A stretch of DNA of 64,000 nt, from positions 11,280,362 through 11,344,361 of the forward strand of contig NC_049903.1 in NCBI RefSeq assembly GCF_001411555.2, written 5' to 3'. Positions 21,560 to 32,690 of this stretch are shown piece by piece (position 1 is the first letter of the stretch; the number at the start of each line of letters is the position of its first letter). The notes beneath the pieces were generated by a model that was given only the letters and a program-made list of their open reading frames with translations, ran no database searches and was not told the DNA's origin. The translations under genes and the position numbers were made by a program. This DNA comes from Juglans regia. Its lineage: Eukaryota > Streptophyta > Magnoliopsida > Fagales > Juglandaceae.

Positions 21560-24200
21560 TTACGAAGTTTGCCCTTTGCGCCAATGTCAGTTGCTACTGA
21601 TTGAGGATGTTACAAACAACTGATCAATTGCAACATCATCCTCCATTGATAGTGGAAAGGTTTCCTAGAGGATTGTACGTATAATTATGTCTCTCCCATT
21701 TCCTTTGTGCTCTTTAATTTGTCTTTGCATGCTTGTAATTACCTCTTTTACTTGATCTATACATCTTAGCTAGCATTGAAAGTCGAGAACAAGTAAAAAT
21801 TTGAGATGTTACTTTAGGTTTGCACGTGTATTGACTGTTCTTCTTTATTTTATCTGAGTTAATTATCCTATAATGGACGTTGCATAGTAAAGCTGGGATG
21901 CTCTTCACTTGTGGAGGGTCTGTCCCCTCCCTACCACTTTTAGGGTGTCCTTCTTGTGGATTCATGTGGCAACTTTATTCGACCATCCTCCATTATTGTC
22001 CACCTGCATGCGACCTAAGTGCCAGTCCAATCTTTACAGGTGGAATGTATATCCTCATAGGTGTTTTTTTTTAAAAAACTTTCAAGATGCGGATCGTCCT
22101 CATTACTTTTATATATGTACGTGGTCTGGCCTAGTACCAAGTGGTGGTTGGTTCTTAAGGGACGGCCTAAACTGATGTGGTCTTATATATAGTGACAGCT
22201 TTTTGACAGAATTCTCAGGACTTTGAGGATTGAGACTGTAGGGGGGAGGGGCCTGCTAGATTGGATTTGAGGCTCAAAAATTTAGTAATGGAAGTTGATG
22301 CAGAAATTATTTCAAAGTTGAATTGAGACCACAAAGAATGCCTAGCTTGTACCATAACTTTAAGGTTCATAGTACAGCATTAGATCAGCTGGTTACCACC
22401 TAGGTTCCCCAAGTTGCAAGGATATTCATAGAGATTTGACATTGTATATATATTCCTCTCACCAAAGTAATGCGCCATGCTTTATAGTTCAAGTAGATGT
22501 GTTTGTTCCTTTCACCATAAGAAGCCCCGAAGCATTTGTCATGTTGTTTACAACTAATTCAGGGCATCTTATGGTGAAAGGAAGAAACAAAATCTGAAAA
22601 GATGAAGAAGATAGAGATGATCAGATGAAAAGGTGGAGGAGCAATTGTATGATAAAAGATGGTGGGGGCTTTGAACATTCTTTTGCTTTTGGATTGAAGA
22701 GATAAAAAAGAGGATTTCCAAGTTGAGAATGAATGTCACCATATCGAAACTTCTTGCTTGTCTGCTTCATGGCCGACCCATCAACAGCCAATGATTCTAC
22801 TGTTGTTGCTTGTTATTGTCACTGGTTTTATATATTTATAAATTATAGAAATACCAAGAGAATCTCTGTATAATTTTGATCCGTTAGTAATTTCATTAAT
22901 TCCCTCTATGCTTTCCAGGAAACATCCATTAATTGAGTCCTTGATGTGTCCCGTACTGTCTAAATTACATATGGTTTTCTTAACTACTTAATTAAGTTAA
23001 CATAAAGATACTCAGAACTTGTGCAAGCTAAAGCAAAAACTAGTTTTAATTAAAAAAATTTTTTAAAAATGCTTAGTCTATAAAGAGATTTTTTTTGTAG
23101 ATCTAGTAGCACTTCTCTCAAATAGACATGACGTCCCATTGATCTATACGATGTTATTTATATATATATACCAATTAGGGCTACATGCACGAATCATATA
23201 GATGTTCATAAATAAATCATAGGGAATCATCACCGATAGCTTTACTTGCTATGAATGCCATATATATATATATATATATATATGATCAAATATATCTATG
23301 TCGAAGTTCAAATATAGAATTTATAACAACAATCATCTCATGCTAGAGATTGGGCGGGTTTCTCTTTTTACCATTATATATGTTTAATCGAGAAGGATGA
23401 AAGAAAACATCATCAGATTAATTAAATGGACTATTAAATATCAGCTCCAATATTTGGTTCATCCACTAATTAATACAAAATTCCATAATTTTTATCTATA
23501 AAGTCCAGAAAATTGAAGTCACATGAATTAAGTCATTTCTATAACAATTGACTGACATGACATTTTCTGTGCTCTTTATCTAATGCATGGACAAAAAATT
23601 ATTATAAAGTTCTGCTTTTAATTAAAAGTAAGAAAAAAAATAATATGTTGATTGAAAATACTGATTTGACTTTTTCACGCCAGTTATGTTAAGGTGAAGT
23701 GTTTTATTTATTTATTTATTTTTTTTAAAGTTTTTTAGGTGAAGTGAATTCACAATACTTGCTGTTGAGATCCACATATTAATCTTTATGAAAAACATAT
23801 AATAATATGAGTAGTGATCATAGGCTAGCCGGATATTATTAAGATGAACATGATTTACTTTAATGATTGATTGCAAATATATCTTCGACCTCATTAATGT
23901 GCATTCAAGGAGAAAACAGCTACTAAAGTACTTCTACCACACCAAGCTGCAAGCAGTACTGCTCACTGGAGATAAATATGTATGGGAAAAGCTTCTATAT
24001 ATGCCATCCTCGTTTGACCGCTCTAGTTTATCGTTGATCAAATTTTATTTTTTTATTTTTATTTAATGATTAATGAAATGATTTTAAATATATTGATTTA
24101 TATATTTTTTATTTTTTAAAATTATTTAAAAAATATGAAAAAAAAATTCCTGGAAGGCACGCCCAGCAGTAAACGCTGGGCAGCATAGTAGCCTTACCCA
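21560..24200. other. Intergenic stretch with no supported gene
   Basis: This is AT-rich sequence with a simple (AT)n repeat at about 23259-23283, a TTTA run near 23704-23725, and a 7-bp-stem hairpin at 24161-24181 (GCCCAGC, loop, GCTGGGC). I see no protein-coding or RNA gene that I can support. Confidence 0.4.
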
Positions 24201-24209
24201 ATATGTATG

Positions 24210-24996
24210 TATAAACGTGTGTAGTACAGCCGTTTGGCTTTTAGGCAGGGAAAGTCTCATTCTCTCTAGAAATTTCAATCCGTTCGAATGTTCTCGCTGG
24301 ATAGGTTGGTGGAGGTGTGTATATATTTTTATGGTAGTTTTTTTTCCCTCCGCTCATTCGGTTTGGTTTTGGTCAGATCTACCACTCTCCTGTGACCACA
24401 TGTCGACACGCGCCCCACCACGCAACATTATAGCCACCGATCTAGTGGAAGGAGGCAGAACTACTGCGAAAATGTCGGCGCATGATGAGTGATCCACATC
24501 CACCGGTTACACACGCCACACCAGCAGATTGCCTACATCGAGATCTTTCAGATTTGCCCCACCTCACCTCCCAACCATCGGCATGTGGGCTCCACGCGCC
24601 ACCACAGAGGCGCGGGCCGCATATCAGTCCATCCAATGCCGGTCTTGTAAAAGGGACTACTATATTATCACTTTCCCTAACCAATGATCTTTGGAAAAGG
24701 GACTAAGGATCTCTCCAAAAAATATCTCAAGACAACAAACTATAATGCACCCATAGTTTACACCGCTTCCAGTGGTGGCTTATTTAAAAACCATCTTTTA
24801 AGATGGCGCCTTCTTTGTAGGGCATGGGTGGAGACCAAGAAATTGGTCCCAAAATCAGTTTTAGTTTTTTTTTTCATCACTTTTACACTGTGGTTATTGT
24901 ACTGGGGTGGTTTTTGGGAAACTTCACCCCCTCCTCATGTATCATTTTTTCTTTTTTTAATGAAATTTACTTGCTTAGAAAAAAAAAAAAAAAGGT
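24210..24996 (+). mobile_element. Poly-A-tailed retroposon, copy 2
   Basis: This is related to 11652-12440. Both contain a TTTTAG-AGAGAAA-like 5' end, a TTTGGTT.AGAT…CGCCCCACCAC segment, the ACAACAAACTA.AATGCAC block, an AAGATGG/CGCC block and the 3' TTTTTAATGAAATTTACTTGCTTAG followed by 15 A. A middle part of about 200 bp (24430-24640) is GC-rich and differs from copy 1. No domain is recognised. A GTGTGT motif occurs on both sides, but it is too short to call a target duplication. Confidence 0.55.
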
Positions 24997-25094
24997 GTGT
25001 GTCTGAGTCTGGACCACCACATTCCTAAAAACGAAGCAGAGGCCAACATTGTAATTTGTGGTTGAGTAAGTAGGTTGATCTACTCCATGAGATT

Positions 25095-25425
25095 AAGGCC
25101 TCAGTTGAACGTTGGGCTGAGTTGAGATGAATTGAGTTCTTTATAAATAGTAATGAATTGAGATGGTAGAGTGAGTTTTGTGAGGCCTACTTAATATGAG
25201 TTTAGATATGTTTGGATGTTAAGACGAGTTTATATGTATTTATGAGAAGTTGAAAAAGATTGTGGGTCCTGCATATAAAAAGATGTTGAGTTGAAAAATG
25301 TTGTGAGTCTCACGTGTAAAGAGATTTTGAATTAAGATTAATTTCATGATTTGAGAATTAAGTATTTAGATGTTAGACTCAGTTTAAAATTAAACTGAGC
25401 TGAATTGATCAGTACATAGTGGGCC
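25095..25425. mobile_element. MITE of the GAGATGA/TTGGATGTTAGAC family
   Basis: The left part reads TTGAACGTTGGGCTGAGTTGAGATGAATTGAG. The right part has TTTAGATGTTAGACTCAGTTTAAAATTAAACTGAGCTGAATTGA, which contains a short palindrome. It has several copies of GTTGAGTTG and no coding capacity. The right part recurs at 28120-28190. Confidence 0.5.
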
Positions 25426-25429
25426 TAAG

Positions 25430-26037
25430 AAAATTCCTTTCCTTTTAAACATTTATCTCCAAATATTTAAGTTGTCATTGTTAATGGGATCTCTTATGTG
25501 CATCACATCATCTTCTCTTTTGCTTTAAAAATTTCTGGTACCTAACCCTTATCTAATAATAATTACCTTATGCCACTGCTGAGATTAATGGCAATATTCT
25601 TTGATTGCAGGATTGATGATGATCTCTCTCTCTCTTTCGGGTTGGAAAGTGGAAAGCTTTTGATCAGGGCATGCATTGTCCCCTCTTCCGGTATCAACCA
25701 TCCTTTCCCCCCCCTTCCCTCTTTTTTTTTTTTTTTTCACGCCTTTATCAGTTACAGCTAATTCACTAGTCCAACTTAATTAATTTTCTTCTATTTTCAA
25801 ATTATTAATGCAGCAGCTGTAACAAGTGTTAAATATATTCTACTCTACTTATACCGATAAAATAACTCAATTAAGTCGCTGTATAAATACACCACTCGTC
25901 ATTATATGATTCATTATGGTTATAAAAAAGTTAAAATTTCTCAACTTTTTTATTATCAATGATGTATTAGGTATGTCAATAAGTGGGCAACGACTACATG
26001 ATCGATGTACATATATCGATGACATATCTATAAAGTA
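25430..26037. other. Intergenic stretch with no supported gene
   Basis: This contains poly-C/poly-T runs near 25708-25738 and otherwise unremarkable AT-rich sequence. Confidence 0.4.
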
Positions 26038-26259
26038 AGGGCAGGTTTGGTAACTAAAATAAAATATAAAATTCTCATATCATATCATCTCATCATTACA
26101 CATTTTTCAAATCTCCATACAAAATATAATAAACAATTCAACTTTTTCAAATCTCAATACACATTTTTCAAATCCCAAAATAATAATAATATTAAAACAT
26201 AATATTTTAAACTTCAAAACAAAATATAAAATTCTCATTTCATCCTCCAAACCTGCCCT
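26038..26259. mobile_element. MITE with perfect 13-bp terminal inverted repeats
   Basis: AGGGCAGGTTTGG at 26038-26050 is matched exactly by CCAAACCTGCCCT at 26247-26259. The 222-bp element is AT-rich, with internal repeats of ACACATTTTTCAAAT and AAAATATAAAATTCTCAT. Flanking bases do not give a clear target duplication. Confidence 0.8.
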
Positions 26260-26319
26260 ACATCTAAGTCATATGTATAAATATTTAGAATAACTACTCT
26301 TTACTACAATCAATCCTGT

Positions 26320-26832
26320 GTTGAGTTTGTGGAGTTATTATTGCGGCAGCTCGGCTTGTTGATCCGGTCCAATAATAATTCGTTATGATTTTTGAGTAGA
26401 TTTTCAATGAGACTATTTTTGACACTATTTTTTTACTCAAGAAGCGTCAAGATAAAAAATTCGCTCGACAATGGATTCCAGCAAAGCCCAGATAGAGAAT
26501 TCTCTTGATAGTTGTTCAACTTGGTGCTCAAGCGAAAATCAGATAAAGAGTTCGCTTGACACTTCGCTCGAACGAATATCGTAGAAAAGTGAAAATTAAG
26601 ATTTTTGCCGTGTAATCCTATAAATATGTTTATTTTTGTACAACATGATCATTTTGAATAATAAAAAATCATCCAAAAAGTATATTTTGTGATTCTTCTA
26701 TATAATGAAATCTTTTACAACTTTGTGGACCTAACTAGGCATATTGTTAAACTCCGTAAACTTGTATCGTGTGATTACTTGTTTGATTATGTCTTATTTA
26801 CGTTTGCTTTATTGTCATCATTTTTAGCAACA
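26320..26832 (+). mobile_element. Solo LTR, Ty1/copia type
   Basis: The segment starts TGTTGAG and ends CAACA, typical copia LTR termini, and is 513 bp long. Flanks TCCTG (26315-26319) and TCATG (26833-26837) match at 4 of 5 bases, as expected of an aged target duplication. It contains repeated CGCTCGA/CGCTTGA motifs like the LTR at 46298-46894. No internal region is attached. Confidence 0.6.
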
Positions 26833-27190
26833 TCATGTAGTTTATATATAAGCAACACTATTAAACTCACTCTCTAAGAAAAATAAAAGCAACCGAAAAA
26901 GAAAAGGGAAGAAAAGGTTGTGCCTGTGGGGACAGAAAAACCATGATTGAACCGAAAACATGTTTATTTTTTTATTTTTCCAGGTAAGCAAGCGTGTGGT
27001 AATTACTGTTAAGATATTGGAAAACATCATCAAGATTTCATTCATCATCGCCTTTGTTTGATGTTTCCATGTATGGGTTCCTCTTTAGCCACCACACACT
27101 GGACACAGAAATCCTTTGTTTAAAGAGAAGAAAAGAAAAAGTTGCTGACTTTTCCACAAAGCTCCTTTTGTCCCCAGTCTCTCTCCATAT

Positions 27191-27198
27191 TATAAAAG
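27191..27198 (+). promoter_or_regulatory. Candidate TATA box of the J-domain gene
   Basis: TATAAAAG lies 98 bp before the start codon at 27289, after a CTCTCTCC tract. The spacing fits a short 5' leader. Confidence 0.5.
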
Positions 27199-27288
27199 CA
27201 CGTAGAGCGTCCTTCTTTCAGTACTGTATATTAATCAAATCTCTGTATATACTTCAACCGGCCTCCGCTACCGGACTATTAATATATT

Positions 27289-30200
27289 ATGGACGACTCC
27301 TGGCGAATGCGCATGGGAATGCCAGCCCTCCCTCGACGCCGTTCCATGGAGGACACGTCCTCCGGAAGATCCGTTTTCGGCAACGAAGATACACTGGACC
27401 CCGAAGACTTCGCCGACGTCTATGGCGGGCCGCCGCGGAGTGTTCTTCTGCGAAAATTCTCCGCCGACTACGTGAAGCCTGGCTCCGCCAATTTCTACGA
27501 GGAGGTTTTCCGGCAGAGGGAGTCTATGACTCCAGCGAGGAAGGGCGGACGGAGTCTTCCGGCTTTCAGGATTCCGGCTAGGAGTGAGGGGTTCTTCGGA
27601 GATATATTTGGATCGGATCATGATGATCATCTTAGGAGGTCGAGGGAGCGCTCCAGGCCGAATTCGAATGCGAAGTCGAAGTCGAAGTCGAACTCCTCGT
27701 CGGTTCTAAGCTCGGAAGAGTTGAGCCCTCTCCGGCCGATGATCGGAGATGACGTGGCATTGTCCTCTTTCGCTTCAAAGCTCAGGTAGCTTAACTGAAA
27801 TGTGCTCCAGTACTCATGTGAATGACTCCTAACTTCTTTCTGCTTTGGATACTCAAATTTGACGTTTATGTCCCTCTCGTTTGCCATATAAAAGTTAAAA
27901 ACTCGTTTTATGCTTTACGTTTTTAATGTCTGGTAAGAGTATTGTAAGAATTATGCATGACAGTTCGATGTCGTTAGGCTCCGAACCTCCGATAATTGCG
28001 GGAGAGAAAGCAGGGGGTGATAGACCGTTGTGTCGTACGTTTATTCTGGTAGCATCGTAAAAGTGTAAGCCTGCGTTTTGTAAGTTACGCGAAGGTTTTG
28101 ATGTGAAAGTTTTGAGTTGAAATGAATTTAATAATTTGAGAGTTAGATGTTTAGATATTAGATTTAATTTAAAATTAGACTGAATAAACTAAACGCAGCC
28201 TAAATAGAAATTAATTGTCAGCAAGAAAATCAGAAGTTTAATGTTGTAATTTATCTTTTATTTTGAATCCTTAATTCTAAATTGAAACTCATATATAAAT
28301 GTATTTATTATGCATCAATTATTATTTATTTTCACACTTCACACCTATAATCTTTTTATAAAGTATGAAAGTGTTTTTTTATAAAGTATGATCGTGTTTT
28401 TTATAGGATGTGGGATAGTGAAAGTGACTGATTAGAATAATTTTTCTATATAAATATGATAATTAGATTTGATATATAAAAGAAAGTAAAATATATACTT
28501 GTACCTTAGATAGATGCATAAATAATCCCCATTTTTATTTTTAAATTTCTATTTTGTTGGTAAGGGAAATTGGAATCTAAATCCCTATAATTATCTTATA
28601 AATATATCTTCTAAGGTCGGATTCGAAAAAGATAGATATAAATGCTTTTAGTTAGTTTTGGATCTTCTAATATTCATGTCTGGACTCTAAAATTTAGAAT
28701 GGAGAAAGAGAAACATATTGAGAGACCAAGCTTAGCTCCAATTACTGTTAGAACTAGATCGATTGAGTGAGTGACACGTGCCTATGTTATCTTGTTATAG
28801 GACACGTGTCCCACATCCAATGGGTCTAGTTCCAACCGATATTCGGTCCAAAGCCAAATCTCATTTTGAGTGGATTTCTGCATTTATTGCTGTTTACAGC
28901 ATCAAATGTTGAATGGATTACCCAATCATTATCTATCTCTCACTGCTTCCTTGACCTTAGAATTTGGACATAAATTAAATTTAGACAGTGAGATGAGATA
29001 AAATAATTTTAAATGAGTTGAATAAAATATTATATTTTAATATTATTATTGTTTTAAAATTTGAAAAAATTGAATTGTTTATTATATTTTATATAGAAAT
29101 TTAAAAAAATTATAATAATAAGATGAAATAAGTGTACTCAATTGAAACCTTAGAGATCTTGACTCCCTTTGGTCTAAAACATTTTATGAGTATTAACTAT
29201 TGATCACACGTGAGTACTCTCCTTACTGGCTAATTAAGATAATCCTGGTAATTAAGCTGGAAATTGTCATTAAGTTTTGAATCTTTGATTACTCATCTGG
29301 GAATTGTCACTGAACAATTGATATTATGAATTTTTTCATAGCTCAGAAAGCCAATAGTCAACACTCACAAGAATGCTGAGTAATCAAAGATTCAAAACTT
29401 TCTAAGATTATATATCTTGATCACTGCAGGCCAATCAGTGTTCCATGTAGATGGAACTCATCCACTATGATGCCCGAATTAGAACATGCGAAGAAACAAG
29501 CTGCTGGGAAGCCTGCTTTTCCTCGAAATCGCTCTTTCCACACCGAGCACCAATTCGTGGAAAATGAATACCATGAGAACTTCAAAAGCTTCTACAATGG
29601 ATTCCCAAGTCGGCGGGTCTCTTCCCCAGAAACCATTAGTATTGAACCGAATTCATATCGAAGTGTCAAAGTGTCTACTGTGGATGATCTAGAGCTCAAC
29701 TCCTCTTCCTCAGCTGTGTCTTCACTTCATCAGGACCCCGAGGCTGAAACCGGGATTCCGGATCATGTATTGTCCGAACAAGAAGACGATGAAGTTATGA
29801 GCTCTTATGTCATAGAGATCAATTGTGACCATAGGGAGGGAACCAGTGAAACAGTTTCTATTGACGAAACAATCGCATGGTTCAGAGAGAAGTCTCAAAC
29901 ACATAGTACCGAGAAAGATTTGAGCATAAGACACCATGACAATGAGCAGCCTGTTGAAATGGAAGGTAATGTGGTTATTTGTTTTGACGAATCTTAGGAA
30001 TCCAACGAGAAGATGAATGACAAGTATTTCACATAATATAATGCAGGAAGGTCTACTGCAAGTGAATTTTCACATCAACCTGTACATGGGCAGGGAATGA
30101 TTCAGTCTACAGAGGTAAAGTAATGTTTTTTGACTCGCAGTGGTGTTTGCATAGTCAATACATATAATATATATAATATATATATTAATGGAGAGCGACT

Positions 30201-31149
30201 GACGAAGTACGTAGTGATAATGCCAATACTTTAACATCTCCTTTTCCCCCCTCTTTTGCAGGAAGCTGGAAAAAGAAATTGGACAGCTGAAGAAGAAGAA
30301 GAGTCAGAAAAAGATGTAAGCTTCTTAGAAAAATAAGGATTGCATTACCAGGACCTAAACTAAAATCTTCACGATATTTCGAAAAAGATTCTGTACATTA
30401 CAATAAATTTCTACAGCTGATCACGAAATTGGCTTTTATTTTATACTTTTACTTTCTTTTAAACCATAGATGGAAGTAGAGCTATATGATGAATACATAA
30501 GGTTGTGGTCTGCTGGCAAAGAAACCAACATAAAGCTGCTGATTTCAAAACTACATCAAGTAAGATCTTTGATGCTTGACATGATAGAAAATTCTCTGAC
30601 TTCCTCTTCTTCTTCTCATTCGTCCATTGAGTTTCTTCTTTTTTCTGAATTCTTTTTTTTTGGGTTTGATGGCTAAAATGGGATGAAACTCATGTTGATA
30701 AATAACCATTTGGTTTGACACGGATTCAGATTCTCTGGCCTGATAGTGGCTGGCAGGCTATACCCCTAACAAACCTAACAGACAGCTCACAAGTGAAGAA
30801 AGCTTATCAGAAAGCAAGGCTATGTCTTCACCCAGACAAGCTTCAACAAAGAGGAGCAACACTCCCACAAAAATATGTTGCAGAGAAGGCGTTCTCCATT
30901 CTCCAGGTAACTGTTCTCTCTTGCAAATATTCGATGCAATCCAGGCACTTCAATAAACACGCACATGAACAAAACGTTTTACGAGGATGGCTTATAAGGA
31001 ATGGAAAACGAAGTAGGAAAACAGCAAGAAATTTGAAAGCATGGTTTGTGAAACAATGTTGATGAGTAATTTTAATTTGGATCATTACCTTGCTGTGATT
31101 GTAGAATGCATGGGCTGCTTTCATCTCCCAAGACGTCTTCCTTAACTAG
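27289..31149 (+). CDS. Auxilin/JAC1-like J-domain protein
   Basis: Seven exons give 488 aa: 27289-27785, 29430-29965, 30047-30114, 30262-30315, 30470-30559, 30730-30906, 31105-31149. All introns begin GT and end AG, and the phases agree. The N-terminus has an ADVYGGPPRSVL segment typical of plant auxilin-like/JAC1-type proteins. The middle is Ser-rich and disordered. Residues 400-488 form an auxilin-type J domain with HPDK (His449-Pro-Asp451), the Hsc70-stimulating motif. Such proteins help uncoat clathrin vesicles, and JAC1 is needed for blue-light chloroplast movement. Arabidopsis JAC1 is longer (about 650 aa), so this shorter protein may be a sister family member and not JAC1 itself. Intron 1 is 1644 bp and holds two MITE-like insertions. 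The stop at 31147-31149 follows the conserved NAWAAF helix. Confidence 0.9.
28068..28203. mobile_element. Small MITE in intron 1 of the J-domain gene
   Basis: It begins CCTGCGTTTTG and ends TAAACGCAGCCT, an imperfect inverted repeat. The inside (GAGTTAGATGTTTAGATATTAGA…TTAAAATTAGACTGA) matches the right part of 25095-25425. Confidence 0.55.
28975..29135. mobile_element. MITE remnant in intron 1 of the J-domain gene
   Basis: It contains GTGAGATGAGATAAAATAATTTTAAATGAG and then a body almost identical in order to 8640-8790 (GTTTTAAAATTTGAAAAAATTGAATTGTTTATTATATTTTAT). The terminal repeats are worn. Confidence 0.55.
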
Positions 31150-32690
31150 TGGGAGTAACCGGGATCCTTTGAAACTCACATTAATGTCTTGGAAGATCAA
31201 ACATACAATTATGAGCAGGGTCTGGATATATATATTCAATAGCTGAAGCAGTCTGTCGAGACACGCACATGATGAGGGACATGCATGAAGCATGAATTAT
31301 AGGTAGAAATGGTTTTGGAATTCCAGTAGATAATATATATTCTAAAATTTGTATGTTTGTTTGACGCTTTTGCAATGTGCCGCATCTCCTTCCTGTACTT
31401 GTATAACTCAATAACGATATCAGAGATGAAGATGAGAACGATAGTGATGATAATGGCTGCATTTACCTGTATAGTGGTTCACACAAATCACTTTGATTTT
31501 GATCCCCCCCTTTCTCTCGCTTTTTTTTTTTTTTTTTCACTTTTAACTTTTAGAGGCAAAATAATTATGGTATCAAGGAGTTTAATCTATCTATTAATAT
31601 TTATCTAACTTAAAATAATACCTTTTAAATACAACAGATACATTTCAACTTATCCCATGGTAGCTCTGTTAGAATTCTATTACTTACCATCATTTAGTAA
31701 ACACACTGCTTATTGTAAGATTTATTACCAATATTTTGTTACTCGTAAATGCGACAAGCTTCTATATCAATAACATATTTGATGTATTAATAAATGAGTT
31801 TGTAAATAATTTTTTTTTCCTATTATATACTCTTTGTATCTGATAATACTTCTTAAAAAGGTCTACAGACTGCTTATCCCTATGCTCTTTTTATGGCAAA
31901 ACATGGTTGTGTGATGGTTTATAACAAAAAAAAAACCTCTAGTTACTTTATTTTCTCGGATTTGTCATTTGGCAGTGAGGTATTCTCAGGTATTCTATGA
32001 ATAGTAGTGAAAATGTGATAAAAAATAATTAGTAGTGAAATATTTTGAAAATACCTTAAGTATTCCCAATACCCAAACTTATGCAATTTAAGCCGAGTGT
32101 AAACTACCATCAGAAGATGAGTCACTTTTGAATATAAGATTTCAACAAGTATGGATATGGGAAATAAGGGGAAATAAGATTTCAATCGGCTGAAAGGAAG
32201 TCACAATAGTTCTTTTGTATTGGAGTTTAAGAGTTCAATATACCCATATGTGCGGCTATTGATTGTGATTTAGTGAAGATAGAAGATGTATCTAATAAGC
32301 TAAATTTAATCTGATTAAAATAGATCCATTTTCTATTCAATTTGTGTGGTCAAGAACAGTGTCAATAAGACATCCATCGTGACTGCTTAAATTAAGTACT
32401 TTCCAAACACAGGAGAACTCAAAGAATAGTCAGGACAATAGCAATCAAGTCATATTTGTAAAGCAAGAACTAGATGTCACTACATTTGGAGCAGATACTA
32501 GAAGATCACCTGTGTTGTCATTACTCCAAACTAAGAGTTTAATTTACAAGACATGAGTCATTTTCATGAAATTATTGAAAAACAACAATTGGAATGATTG
32601 AATGAATATTGATAAAAACAAGGAGCATTGCCCCTCACATTACAGAAACAAATGTTATCTTCTTAAGTCGTGAATTACAAGTCTTGTTTG
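31150..32690. other. Convergent intergenic region
   Basis: The region lies between the stop of the J-domain gene (+) and the stop of the solanesyl diphosphate synthase gene (-), so it carries both 3' UTRs. It has a C/T run near 31505-31538 and AT-rich sequence. No other gene is seen. Confidence 0.5.

Noticed and set aside
22688..22710. TTTGGATTGAAGAGATAAAA resembling the first 12 nt of miR159
   Set aside because: The match ends after TTTGGATTGAAG, and no complementary arm is present nearby, so a MIR159 gene is not supported.
24161..24181. GCCCAGC hairpin as a possible terminator or regulatory stem
   Set aside because: A 7-bp stem in plant intergenic DNA with no gene next to it is not evidence of function.
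25570..25761. Small open frame followed by poly-T
   Set aside because: 63 residues, no domain, ends in a low-complexity tract, and no similarity that I recognise.
30560..30676. Open extension of J-domain exon 5 into intron 5
   Set aside because: The GT at 30560 joins in phase to exon 6 with the conserved J-domain start. The extension is Ser-rich and ends in poly-T-derived Phe.
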